Shown: one piece after another, positions 1 through 10,700 of the stretch
How positions within the stretch are numbered: position 1 is the first letter of the stretch
Layout of the letters: each line of letters begins with the position of its first letter
NCBI GenBank assembly: GCA_009602725.1
Contig: WELB01000020.1
Coordinates: 443,068 to 480,465 of the forward strand
Direction of reading: 5' to 3'
DNA: 37,398 bases
Source: Spirogloea muscicola
Taxonomy: Eukaryota; Streptophyta; Zygnematophyceae; Spirogloeales; Spirogloeaceae
Position numbers and translations under genes: made by a program
Notes under the pieces: model-generated
What the model saw: the letters and a program-made list of their open reading frames with translations, nothing else
The model's database searches: none
Told to the model about the DNA's origin: nothing

Positions 1-139
1 CCCCCCCCACTCTCCCTCCCCAACCCTTGCCCACTCTCCTCACGATCGCCATCCGCCAAACCCAACAGCCATCCGCTTCCCAGCTCCGCAAAGAGGTGCC
101 CGCCACGGGCGCCAGCCGCCCACCTCGGCCCCGGGCTCC
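1..139 (+). promoter_or_regulatory. 5' flank/5' UTR of the AUG5 gene
   Basis: This is a C- and CT-rich leader just upstream of the first ATG of the augmin gene. No TATA box is evident. It is probably core promoter and 5' UTR, cut by the window edge. This rests on position only. Confidence 0.35.
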
Positions 140-3100
140 ATGGTGGGCAGCGGCAGCCTGGCCGAGGACGTCGCGCGGTGGCTCACCGCCGAGATGCACT
201 GCCGGTATGCGGCCGCTGCAACCGCCACAAGGCCGAGGCTCCTCCTCGAAGCCCAATGTCCTAACCTGCCGTCGAACTCGAGGCCTTCACAACCGCAAGC
301 TGCCCCCGTGCGCCGCTGCAGGCCGCCCACGTTATCACCAGAGGACGTTGCGCCCCTCTGCCGGGGGAACATGCAGGCTGTGTGGCGCTTCCTCACGCAG
401 CGCGTCCGCTCGGAGCAGACGGTGCAGCATGTCAGGTGCGCGCGTCGCAGGAGCAGGCAGCCTTGCACGTTCGACGATGCCGTCTATAACGTCATCTGCA
501 AATTGCATCTTGTACTTGAGCAGGCGCAAGCTCAGTCCTGTGAGGCGACGCTCCCAGACCCTCCTTGCTCGTCGGGATAGCGAGCCGCCTATGCTGATGG
601 GCGACCTGCAACATTGTCGGTGGTCAGGAAGAACCTGGTCGTGCACGGGAGGCCCGCTGCCACCACTGCCGCTGCGCTTAGTCCGGCGGTGCATTGTGCC
701 ACGGGGCCCACGAGAGAAGTGGCCGCCGCCGAAGTGAGGGCCCTACGCGGCCAGGTGGCCGACGCTGAGAGCCAGCTGCGGCAGGCGATGTCGTTGCTGC
801 TCCAGGAGGATGTCTGCCGCCGGGACAACCTTGCAGAGACCAACCGCATCAAGTCAGGCCTCGCATTGGCTGCTGCACTGCTGCCAGACCTGTGCCTATG
901 CCTAAGCCGGATGCCCGCAAGTTGCAGTCCCACTTCGGCATCCACGAAGGCTCACATCCCGCATCACAGGAGCGAGGCGCTACTGCTGGAGGCCTTCCAG
1001 TCGCGCTGCCGGCTGCTGTTCCATGTCCTCAGCGAGTACCTCGATGGCCTGGCGACAAATCTGAGGGCTGCTGCAGGCTGCACGGCGGACAAGAGTGAGC
1101 AGGTGAAGCTGCACTGCAAGCCGCCTGGCCGCCAAGCCGCAATCATGTGCAACTAAACAACGCGCCATGTGGCTAATCATCTCGGACAATTAAGCATTCC
1201 ACTGTGTACTAGCGCCCAACTGGCTATTGGATCATAAACATCTTAACAAGTTCATGAATACATTACTGTAATGCAGGAGGAGGCCTTGCTGTACTGCTTG
1301 CCAGCGCCCGCTTTGGGGGCGGGGCCAGCCGAGCGCTGCGAGACGGCTTCACAGACGGCCGTGCGGGAGGCCTGCGAGGCGTCAGCTCGGGCGATTTTTG
1401 ATCACCTCCGAGAGGCATACCCTGACAACGAGTCAGCGGACGGCGCTGCAGCCTGCGGCAGAGGCGTGCAGGTAGACGAGCTCTTCCACCTGGGCGGCCT
1501 GGAGGAGCGGCTCGCGGCCATGCGGATGGAGCCCCGAGCACTGCTGGAGGCGCTGGCTTGGGACGCTGCCGGAGCGGCCGCGCAGCTGCAGAAGGCAGCC
1601 AACAACTCCGCCAACATACAACAGTATGATGACAGTCTGAGTCATGGCAGTCCGATGTATGCTCCCAGTCACACCCTTGCATGGTACGTCACTCTGCTGT
1701 TCCTTTCACTGTTTGGAAAAGCTTAAGGGCACGTGTTTTGACGTCACGACACAGTGCATCAGAGCTGAGGGCTTACAGCTGTAAATCAGTATGTTCAAGT
1801 ACTGCAACATTCCTGGAATACAAACCCAGACATGTGATCCCCAGATTTTGTCCTTTCCGTGTCTCTCTTGTGGCACGCAGCTAGGGCTTGAGGAATAATG
1901 AGCTCAGAGGGTTGTAGCCGTGCACTGCTGCTGAGCTAGATAGGAGCTCTACTCTGACAGGGTCGGCGGGAGCTCTTCAAGTCTATGCGAAATTAGGCCA
2001 GCAGCCTGTGCCAGCAGAGCTGCTGCCGAGTGTGAGCAGAGGGTGACAAAGTCGACGAAGGAGCTGCTACAAGAGCGACAGGTGACTGGTCCGCTCAGGG
2101 CTTCTCACGACCTGAATTCAAACCACCTGTATCGGCAGGAATTGTCATGTAACAATGTCAGGAACTCATAGATTGCAGCGTCTGCTGGCAACACCTTGTG
2201 CAGAGAGCCCATGTTCAGCAGTTCATGGAGGCCGAGGGAGCGCGCAACGAGGCCGCCGAGGCTCAGGCTACGCTGGACCGGGTGGTCAAGGAGCTGGAGG
2301 AGTCCACAGCTACAGCCGGCTGTCAGCCTGGCGAGGGTGTCACACTGGTCGACAGTGCCAGCGTTTTGCAGGTCTGAGTAAAGCAGATCAAGGCCAAGAG
2401 CTGCACTATTGACATCGTGGAACTCAACCACACTCTGCGCTAATGACTTAGTTCATATCTGAAGTGCGTGTGACACCTCTAGACCACAGCTCCTACATGC
2501 TGTGAAGCAAATGACAGCTTCCTTACTCACACAGGTCCAAGTCTGGGAGCTAGAGAGGAAAATTGCGTCCAGCAAGGCGGCAGCAGATTGCCTCGCCAAG
2601 GAGCTGGCTAGCCTCATCCAGCTGAGGCGGGAGCGAAAGGAGGCGCAGGACATCGTGCAGCAGAAGTGGCGGCAAATTACCAGCTTTGACGCTCGGAGAG
2701 CCCGGCTGGAGCAGCTCTACCTTGACCTTACAGAATCCGCCAATGCAAGAGCCCATCAGATATTCACCCGCTTGTAGCAGCTTGTGGCTCCAACGTTTAT
2801 TCTTCTTAAGTCCAACTTCTTCATATTGTAGGATGATGTATTAAGAGCTTTACAGTCAAATCGATGCCTTTCACTTGGTGCACTTGTGCCAGCAGGCTGC
2901 TGCAGCAGGCTGGCCCAAGTACGTGGAGGACATGGCCATTGCTTCAGAGCACGACCATAAGTCCATCTTCCAGCAAGTGGGCATCCAGGCTGACCTCATG
3001 CGGGGACTCATTGAGAATGAGGCAGTCGCCTTCACAGCATATGTGAAGCGCAACGGTGAAGCCCAGCTCGTCCTTTATCAGCCGATTGTCACTCTGTTAT

Positions 3101-4062
3101 TGCTGCGCATGATCCCTGCACAAGGGTGCAAGGTCTCCGCAAGGGCAGCAGCTATATCTTATTATTGGCAGAGCTTCCAGCTGTCATAAAGTTCATCAAT
3201 TATCTGGGGCCTTAACTGTGGCATGGCTCCAGTGATTGAGCTAGTCGCAAAGTACGAAGTGCACGGCCATGTTTAATATGATTGATGACAGACACAGGGG
3301 CGTGGCTCGATGCTTTGATGGCAGGTCCCAAGCCTGAGGAGGCATTGCTTGAGCCACTGCTGGGGGAAGTGAAAGCACGCTTCCCCTGCTGCTCTGCTCA
3401 GCGCATTGTGCCGCACACTGAGGCTGCTCTGAGAGAAAGGGAGTCGCTGCAGGACATTGTGACTCAAGGCTGGGAAGCAAATGCAGCCTCACGGACAAGC
3501 TCTGGACGGTTGCACAGGTCAGCCTCTGCTTGCCGCTCATATTGAGAAGTCTTGCATAAGCAGATGCGATCCGCACGCACGGTTTCCTTGGTGGAGGGAC
3601 CATTTAAATGCAAACTACCTTATGAAATGGTGCCGCAAGTGACCTCCGGGTGGTTTGCTCCAGGGAGGCCGCACAGTGCATAAGAGCCATTGCAGAGCAG
3701 GAAAAAGAAATGGAGGAGAGGTGGCTCCCAAAGATGGAGGCGGCCATGGGCATGGCTACCAGTGCGCAAGAGAAGGGGCAGATCGTCCATGCCATGGTCT
3801 GGACTCTGCCACTCTTGGAGCTAAATATTTAAGGCTCTAGGATCCAGGATGACAGGACTCAAATATTGCTCAATGACCACGCCCACTGCAGATGAAGAGG
3901 CCAACGTGCCAACGGTCTCATGCTGTGTTGTGTCTCTATGGCCAGGTGGATGACTGGTGGAACCAGCCCGCAGCAACTGTGGTGGACTGGGTCAAGGTCG
4001 ACGGCAAGGATGTATGCACGTGGCTGAATGACATCAAGCAGTGCTGCGAGCGCCTGCGATGA
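140..4062 (+). CDS. AUG5: Augmin complex subunit 5 (AUG5/HAUS5-like), multi-exon
   Basis: Augmin is an eight-subunit complex that recruits gamma-tubulin to the side of existing microtubules. I recognise the plant AUG5 type from collinear motifs: an N-terminal start [30 protein letters not shown] with [39 protein letters not shown] with [12 protein letters not shown]; and the C-terminal WLPKMEAA and [19 protein letters not shown]. Best-supported exons are 140-204, ~321-435, 628-852, 970-~1100, 1277-1683, ~2179-2371, 2535-~2750, 3664-3796 and 3946-4062 (stop TGA 4060-4062). Several joins are in phase, for example HVR|KNL (435/628) and AM|VDDWW (3796/3946). Segments around 2875-3057 and 3290-3520 are probable further exons with weaker similarity. 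Coiled-coil composition ([16 protein letters not shown]) fits the family. The start ATG at 140 gives the expected N-terminus. Family assignment is secure; middle exon borders are approximate. Confidence 0.88.
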
Positions 4063-5300
4063 TATCCCACTTTGTCCTGCATATCTAGCTGCCAGCTCCT
4101 CTTGGTCTCCATCAGGATTCCTCGAGAGCAGGCGACATCGCCAAGGTCTTTTGCATTCATTCTCGTGCATTCATTTCAGTAGGAAGTGGCCTTTTTGCCT
4201 GCTTCTTTGCCAACCTGCTGTATCCAACGGATGGAGCACGGAGTCGGCCAGCGGCGGCAACTGCTAGCCGTTGCTGGTACCGAAGCATGGGAGACAATTA
4301 ATGCAATGTCAGGGCCAGTCGCCTAAGAGCCGGCATTTGCACCCGGCATTCTCCCTCTCTCCTCTCCCCTTACCCAGGTCAGTCCCTTCCACCGGCCTCC
4401 TCAGCGGCGTCTCTCCTCCCCTTCTTCCGCTTCAGCACCCAAGTCCTTTGCATTCAGTTCTGGCTGACTGCTCACGACCACTCTCTTCCAAGAGCCCAGA
4501 GCTCTGTGTGCGCGCCCAAGCTTCTTGACGCCCAGATGCATTGGTGTGGTTCTTTCACGCTGGCCACTCAGCCTTGCCTCTTTTAGGAGCTTGCATTCTT
4601 TCCTTCAGGACCTCGATGCTGACTATGTCAGCCCGACCGCGCCTGCACGACCTGCCGTGCTCGAGTCCCTTGGGCTCCTGGTACAATCCCGAGTCCGTGT
4701 GGCAGCCGCTTAGCTACTCACATGCAGACGGACGACCTCAATTTCAGGAGAGGTAAAAGGAAGGGTTATCCTTGTTGGAGATTTGCCTCCAAGCAGCCAT
4801 GAAGACGGCGGGACTGCTGGTTAACGGGCTGAGAGGCTCGAGTACAGATACACAATGCCCTTTCTCTCTGTGTTATGCGATCTGGGCATATTTCCAAGCA
4901 GCAACATGCAAACGAGATTCTTTTCAGATCCTGCACATGCTTCAGATCCTGCACATGCTTACAATCCTAGAGGGACTGGTCATGACTCACTTTTGTCAAT
5001 AGTACATTGCAAGGCAACAACTTGCACAATGCATGCCTTTGAGTTACTTTGATCCATGCGTGGAGAGCAAAAATTTCCAGATTGACGAATGCAATCCTTG
5101 TGAGTGGCACGGCGCCCGGTGGCCAGCTGAAAGGCATGTCACATTGAGAAGGCTGTACATGCGAGCTTGAGAAAGTCGCAGTGTAGGCTTTCTTGGGCCC
5201 TTGGGCGCCACTGCTCATCTCCTACTATGTGTTCTTACTTTGTCGTGGGCATTCAATGCCGCAGCCATTGTTGGGCGCGCTCCTGACGCTCTACTTGCCT
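4063..5300. other. Intergenic stretch, no supported gene
   Basis: This is the 3' flank of AUG5. Short open frames at 4271-4528 and 4525-4756 have no recognisable family. One exon-like stretch (DLDADYVSPTAPARP, about 4610-4655, after a CTTCAG) could belong to an unrecognised gene. A perfect 18-bp tandem pair lies at 4925-4960. Confidence 0.4.
4925..4960. repeat. 18-bp perfect tandem duplication
   Basis: The unit CAGATCCTGCACATGCTT occurs twice head to tail (4925-4942 and 4943-4960). It is probably slippage; no function is visible. Confidence 0.9.
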
Positions 5301-5310
5301 GTGAGTTTTC

Positions 5311-5572
5311 CGGATGCGCCTGGCCGTCTCTTTGCAGCGGTCCCTAGCTTTTGCGGTCCACTTGCGCGCAGGCCGCGCTCTGGCGGCGGCCTCCGGCTTC
5401 CGTCAGGGCGACGTCTTTCCACCTGCTAGCTATTCAGATTTGCATCTACTGACGAGAGGTTACTGAGAGTTCGCTTACTGCTGTCTCAGTCCTTAGCACT
5501 CCGACTCCTTCAGACCTTGTCCATTCTTTTGGGCTGGCCTCTCCCAGCCACCAGTTATTCTGGCCGCGCTTG
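5311..5572 (+). mobile_element. 5'-truncated retroelement tail T1 with its 3' UTR
   Basis: An open frame 5311-5466 encodes the conserved end of the retroelement polyprotein (RMRLAVSLQRS, then HLRAGRALAAASG, then SDLHLLTRGY and TGA). The following 3' UTR carries a GGGCTGG hairpin (about 5531-5550). The 3' terminus is placed at 5572, because the 58-bp insertion at 35114-35171 is the reverse complement of exactly 5515-5572 with one mismatch. The copy lacks the reverse transcriptase and nuclease parts, so it cannot move by itself. Confidence 0.8.
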
Positions 5573-5627
5573 CTTTCCTGTGACCAAAGGTCCGCCTGAT
5601 CTGGCAGCTCTAGGTTCAGAGAAGTGC

Positions 5628-5850
5628 GCGCCCATAGAGAAGAGGGGCTGGCAAAGCCAGCCCAAAAAAGCATGGACAATGTCCAAAGCCAAAGAAACAG
5701 GAGCCGGAGAAAGGACTACACTACAAAACACTGCAGAACACAGAAACGATGCAGAGGGAAGCTCAGTACCCACGAGTGAGCAACAGGTCTGAGTAGCTCG
5801 CTGCAGGGAAAGAGGCACTCCGCCGGGACCCAGAGGCGGCGGCCAGAGCC
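5628..5850 (-). mobile_element. 5'-truncated retroelement tail T2, reverse orientation
   Basis: Read on the minus strand this matches the tail and 3' UTR of the copy at 28720-28920: the end of the coding tail (frame disturbed), a stop at about 5790, a UTR with TTTGGACATTGTCCAT, and a perfect hairpin GGGCTGGC-TTT-GCCAGCCC (5645-5663), ending CTCTTCTCTATGGGCG. It lies tail to tail with T1. Confidence 0.75.
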
Positions 5851-5884
5851 TCTTCTTAGCGCTTCCCTTGGCCCCCTTCTCGTA

Positions 5885-5950
5885 CTTTGTTCCTTCCTTT
5901 TTGCTGGATTTTCCAGCACCTATCCTCAATGGGCGAGCCCTTTCTTCTGC
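5885..5950 (+). repeat. Isolated 3'-UTR hairpin copy with compensatory changes
   Basis: A variant hairpin TTGCTGGA-TTT-TCCAGCAC (5901-5919) is followed by the family's CTCAATGGGCGAGC end. Compared with GGGCTGGC-TTT-GCCAGCCC, two stem pairs are replaced by other Watson-Crick pairs (G-C to T-A and C-G to A-T), and the outermost pair is lost. Confidence 0.75.
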
Positions 5951-6049
5951 CCCTGTTCCTACTAGTATTCTCTCTCCTTTGACTACTAGCTAGCTTGTAG
6001 CCTCTGTTACCAGCTACTGCCCCTTGGGAGCTGCCAATCCCTCTGCCCT

Positions 6050-6174
6050 TTCCATTTTTCTGCCCTCCTGTGCACCGTCTATGTGTTTTGCAGTCTTTTG
6101 TAGTGTAGTCCTTTTTCCGGCTCCTCTTTCTGTGGCTTTGGACATTGTCCATTCTTTTTTGGGCTGGCTTTGCC
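6050..6174 (+). mobile_element. Resident retroelement 3' UTR, left part (interrupted)
   Basis: Sequence related to the UTR at 28800-28900 (TTTTGTAGTGTAGTCC, then GGCTTTGGACATTGTCCATTC) runs into the hairpin left arm GGGCTGGC (6161-6168) and TTTGCC (6169-6174). There it is broken by another insertion. The missing right half resumes at 6790. Confidence 0.8.
6169..6174 (+). repeat. Target-site duplication, left copy (TTTGCC)
   Basis: TTTGCC spans the hairpin loop and the first bases of the right arm. It is repeated at 6790-6795, on the other side of the inserted element. Confidence 0.75.
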
Positions 6175-6789
6175 TGGTGGCGTCCACGACGGGCGGTGGC
6201 GGGCGCATCATTGCCGATGTGGTCACCACTGATGTGGTCGACCGCTCCAACCCGGGGCTTTCTGCCTCGCGGGCTGGCCACGCTGCGGCAAAGGCCGCTC
6301 GCAGCAAGGCGGCCAAACACGCCGACCACCCGGCTGCCGACGAGTTCGTCCCCCTGGCTGTGGACGTGCATGGGGCTCTTGGATCCCACTGGCTCGACCT
6401 ATTGGCCAGGCTTGCACGGCGCGCTGTGTCCCGCAGGCGCGGTGAGCCGGCTGACTTCAACGCCGCTGGCTCGTGGGCTCAGGCGTATCGTATGCGCTTG
6501 TCCGTCTCCCTCCAGCGGTCCATGGCTCACGCCTTGCATCTGCGTGCTGGCCGTGCTCTCGCTGCGGCCTCCGGCTTTCGTCAGGGGGATAGTTTACCGG
6601 CAGCTAGTCTGTCGGATGTGAGGCTCCTCACTCGTAACTACTAAGTGGTCCATCCTCCCCCGTTCTGCCATAGCCTCTTCAGGCCCCGCAGTCGCTGCTT
6701 AGCTCGTAGTTTGGCCCCTTCGAACCTTGTCAATTCTTTTCGGGCTGGCTTCTCACAGCCCTTGCCCCCATTGGGAGAGCCACTTCTTC
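6175..6789 (+). mobile_element. Retroelement copy A, 5'-truncated, inserted in another copy
   Basis: A 615-bp insertion begins within the nuclease-like domain. Coding 6175-6644 reads GGGGRIIADVVTTD, VPLAVDVHGALGSHW, then RMRLSVSLQRS and LSDVRLLTRNY with TAA. The 3' UTR holds CTTGTCAATTC and a GGGCTGGC/CAGCCC hairpin and ends GAGCCACTTCTTC. There is no poly(A). The 5' end joins directly to the TTTGCC duplication with no filler. From 6329 it is collinear with copy B, without gaps over 462 bp including one base of each duplication. Confidence 0.88.
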
Positions 6790-6855
6790 TTTGCCAGCCC
6801 CTCTTCTCTCTGGGCCACTTCTCCTCTCTATGGGCGAGTACTTACTTCCTGTGCC
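6790..6855 (+). mobile_element. Resident retroelement 3' UTR, right part
   Basis: TTTGCC (6790-6795, second copy of the target duplication) is followed by AGCCCCTCTTCTC and, after a small duplication, CTCTATGGGCGAG. This is the expected continuation of the hairpin broken at 6174. Confidence 0.78.
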
Positions 6856-6869
6856 CTCGAGCACTAGCA

Positions 6870-7349
6870 AGTCTGATTTCCAACAAGGAGCGGAGGGGTT
6901 AATCTCTTAGCAGGCCAGCAAGTTTTCTTGTGGCCAAGTGGCGCACGTCGACGACGCCGTGTGGCAGCCACAGCCCAGAGCTCACTTGGCTGGCTGGCCG
7001 ACCGTGGTCACCGCCTTTCGCCAACAGTAGCCATTTATACCTTCACGCCGTCCCGCTGAAAGAAAGGCTTTCTGAAGCGCCGGAGCCTCCGCCGCCACCT
7101 GCGGCGCCATCGCCGCCGCAGACCGCGCACCCGGCGAGGTGCGCTCATCATCGGACGGACCGCGTGCGGGGCCGCTGGTGCTGATGCGGCATCGATGGCG
7201 GTCGCGGAGAAGCCTCGGTGACCTGACCCTCGCCGGCAGGCGGTGCCTCACCGCTGCCATTTCCCCGTGCTTCGCAGCCGCTCCGACGACCGACGGGCGA
7301 GCAGGACCCGAGCTTCCGCGACGTACTTGACAAAGCGAGGACTCGACAA
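6870..7349. other. GC-rich stretch upstream of the lyase gene
   Basis: The segment is CpG-rich (about 6940-7420). Open frames on both strands are low in complexity and match no family. It may be promoter or 5' UTR of the gene that follows. Confidence 0.3.
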
Positions 7350-7604
7350 GTGATGGCTTTCGCGAAGCCGCCAGGCGGCGGGACGGCGGGGCCACACGTG
7401 CAGCTTCAAGATGGACGCAAGGAGGTGATGCCTCTGCCGCGTATAGCTCCTTGGAAACGACCTACAAAGAAGTTTGCTTGTTGCTCGGTTCTGCTTTTAC
7501 AAGCTCTCTATGTTGCATTGTCAAAATCAAGCCCCTGCAGCAATAATGGACTGATGATCCAAGATGGCCGGGATGATGAACAGCTGTCGCTGTGTAATGG
7601 TTGA
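7350..7604 (+). CDS. Possible first exon (membrane anchor) of the lyase gene
   Basis: This open frame contains a basic stretch (WKRPTKK) followed by a hydrophobic run (FACCSVLLLQALYVAL), which resembles a signal anchor or signal peptide. It lies on the same strand just upstream of the PL4 core. I cannot find a convincing donor site joining it to the next exon, and no family is recognised. It could equally be a chance frame in GC-rich DNA. Confidence 0.25.
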   Translation: MMAFAKPPGGGTAGPHVQLQDGRKEVMPLPRIAPWKRPTKKFACCSVLLLQALYVALSKSSPCSNNGLMIQDGRDDEQLSLCNG

Positions 7605-7787
7605 AGGCAAACAGGCTTAGGTCTTTCAGGTCGACCTCCTGAGTCAATCAAGCAGATGATTATATCGTCTCACTTATACTGTCAACAACATTGCGTCTGA
7701 TCTGACCGAGGAAGTGACGGAAGCATGCACATATCTGACAACTGCTGATCGGCGCGAATGTGCTCGTGGGCGTGCTCTTGACCAGGT

Positions 7788-10700
7788 CATCATTGAGAAT
7801 GGAATTGTCAGGCTCACAATACTGAAACCGTCGGGCATTGTCTCGGGCCTGGCCTTTGGGGGCCTTGACAACTTCTTCGAGGTCGCAAATCCGGAGACCA
7901 ACAGGGGGTACTCTCCAGCCTTCGCCAGCAAGTGACAGAAAGTTGTGCAGAATAGAAAACAGTGGTCTATTGCGTAGAGAGGGGCGCAGAAATGCGTAGA
8001 CAATAATGCTGCGAGCTCTACGACGAGGTCGTAGACCCTAAACCCTAAACCTTAACCCTCTACACTAAGAATTGCTCCTAGTCAAGCTGGATAAAGCCCC
8101 AGCCACTTTGCAGATGAGCTCCAATCGTGCAGCCCCGCAGGTACTGGGACCTGAATTGGTGTCCTCCTGGAGCAAAGGACATATTCGATGTGTAAGTGTC
8201 ATGCGGTTGTCTGCTTTTGACCCCTACAGTTAGCCTGCATCTAGTTCGACCATTGTCCAGGCTGTATGCGTGATGGTTTCTCCTGGTGAAGCTAGTACAA
8301 TCTCTGCACCTTGATATTTGCACCTTGATCAAAATTTGTGGATGTTGTCCAATATTAAGCCAAAATGTACTAGGTTTTGCTGCTTACGGCTCTGCTAAAT
8401 CCTAAACTCTAAAATCTCAACACACTCTACTGTGTGCAGTATTCATGCTACAGAGTACCACGTCATCAGAAAAGATCATGAGTGCGTGGAGGTTTCTTTT
8501 GTCAGACCGTACAACCCCCATGCTCAGCCTCCTATGGTCCCTATGACAATAGACAAGAGGTACGAGACTGATGAAGTAGGCACAAGGTATCTGTAGAGAT
8601 TTAGGGGTCTGTCCATGAAGACAATACCCTATTGCCTGTCTTGACCAAGGACAATACAAGAACAGACTTCCAGTCAGTTCTGCTCCATTGTTTGCAACAT
8701 TACCCAGACTCACAGATGTGATTCATAGCTCTCCACTTCCTTGCGTGCAGCAGACAACAAGGGTATCTGCTCAAAGTTTATGCTTCAGACTGAGGAGTTG
8801 ATGACTGATGTAGCTCAGGCTTTGGTCTCAGGTTTCTTATGCTGCGAGGAAACACAGGCTTTTACACATATGCCATCTACCATCGACCGCAGGGTGTGCC
8901 AGACATGACAATGAGTCAGACCCGCTTCTGCATCAAGCTTCGAGATGACAAGTCAGTAGGCAGAGCTCTGACCAACTGCAACATCAATAATGTGGTCCCT
9001 ACTTGCCAGGAAATTGGTATATCCGCATCACCTAGGACAGCTATGGCAGAAGCATCACCTCACCTTGTCAGTTGCTTCACAGGTTTCACTACATGGCACT
9101 TGCAGACGACAGGCAGAGGTTGATGCCAGGTGGCAAAGACCGCGCTCCGCCTCGTGGCAAGGCTCTTAGTCCCGTTGAGGCTTGCCTGCTTGTGAACCCT
9201 GTGAATCCAGCCCTCAGAGGGGAGGTGAGAAGTCTGTGCTGCTGAGTAAAGGTTTTTTCGTTGGTCAGTAGAAGGCCATAGACTGAGCAAGACCTTGCTC
9301 AGTCTATGTCAGTCTATACAAAAAAAGTAGGGTTGCAAGTCCACGTTGTGCCTGGCTCATGATACTGTCAAGCAGAGCTAAGTCAAAAGTGTTAAGGCAG
9401 GGCAATAGTGTCAGGGGTCATCGTAGTACAACTGTGATTGGCAATAATGTGTACTTAGATTGTATGTTATGGGTTGTCTCATTCTTGGGCCAGATTGATG
9501 ACAAGTATCACTACTCCTGCGACAATAAAGACAACCGAGTCCATGGCTGGATTAGTGATGCACCGCCAGTAGGCTTCTGGGTTATCAATGCCAGTGACGA
9601 GTACCGCAACGGTGGTCCCGTGAAGCAAAACCTCACATCACACTGTGGCCCCGTCTCTCTGTCAGTGAGTATGGTGCAGTCACACTTCTGTATACATAAC
9701 AAAGTCAGCCACAAGATGTTGCTGCTCTGATGTGGTAACTTCATGATCACCCTTACTCAGAAGAGTGCTTGGCTAGCAAGAAGCATGATGGTGCGCATTG
9801 ACTTTCTGTTATTGATGACGGGTCATCAGATGTATCACAGTGGACACTACGCCGGGCCTCCCTGTTGTCCCACGTGGACTGGCGGTGAACCGTGGACCAA
9901 AGTTTTTGGGCCTACTTTCATACATGTCAATTTTGCACCAAGAGGAGTTGAACACCGGTCATTCTTGTGGCAAGATGCCAAAGCGCAGGTTCTGTGTTAA
10001 TCTATTGTTGACAACATTGCTCATTTCTGCCAGCAATTGGCGGCAAGCTAATCTCCTCGTTGTTCATCTCCTTTGATTCCTAATTCAGTAGCTTGATCCT
10101 ACATTCTTGCTACAAATAGACACCTTACGTGGTGGCTTCAATTGGTAGGCTGATGATGCCCTGTTTTATATGGATGACAGATGCTAGCAGAAGTAGGAGC
10201 ATGGCCATACAGTTTCCCAGCTTCGGCTGACTTTCTGAAAGCAAACCAGCGAGCAAATGTTGCCGGGCAACTTCTTGTGAAAGACAAGTACGTACCTTGT
10301 CAAAGTATAACAATTGGTAGCAGAAGGAGTTGCTTTGCATGACTTTCTAAGCATAATAGCTACCGAGCCCTACAGATCATCACAACAGATGGACTCTTCA
10401 ACAAGCACCCAACAATCAGTATTTGAACATGTAGATAATGGAGGCACTTCTCCAACTCTTTCTTATCTGCATAGCTTAACTCTCTCTTACTCGAGCGCAG
10501 CTTCCGAAGTCCAGGCCCCTATCCTGCCAAGTATGCCTTTCTGGGGTTGGCGCCACCTGGGGCGCAGGGGTCTTGGCAAACAGAAAGCAAGGTAGATGTG
10601 ACATGTGGAGCAGTCTAGCACGCGTGCTCTTAGCCAAGCTTTGGCCAACAGATCAGATTGGTATGCCTTCTTGCAGCAAGCGTTGCTAGTGTGTAAAGCT

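Noticed and set aside
6982-7395. 137-codon minus-strand frame
   Set aside because: GC-rich, low complexity (Arg/Ala/Pro), no domain, and overlapping the likely promoter of the lyase gene.
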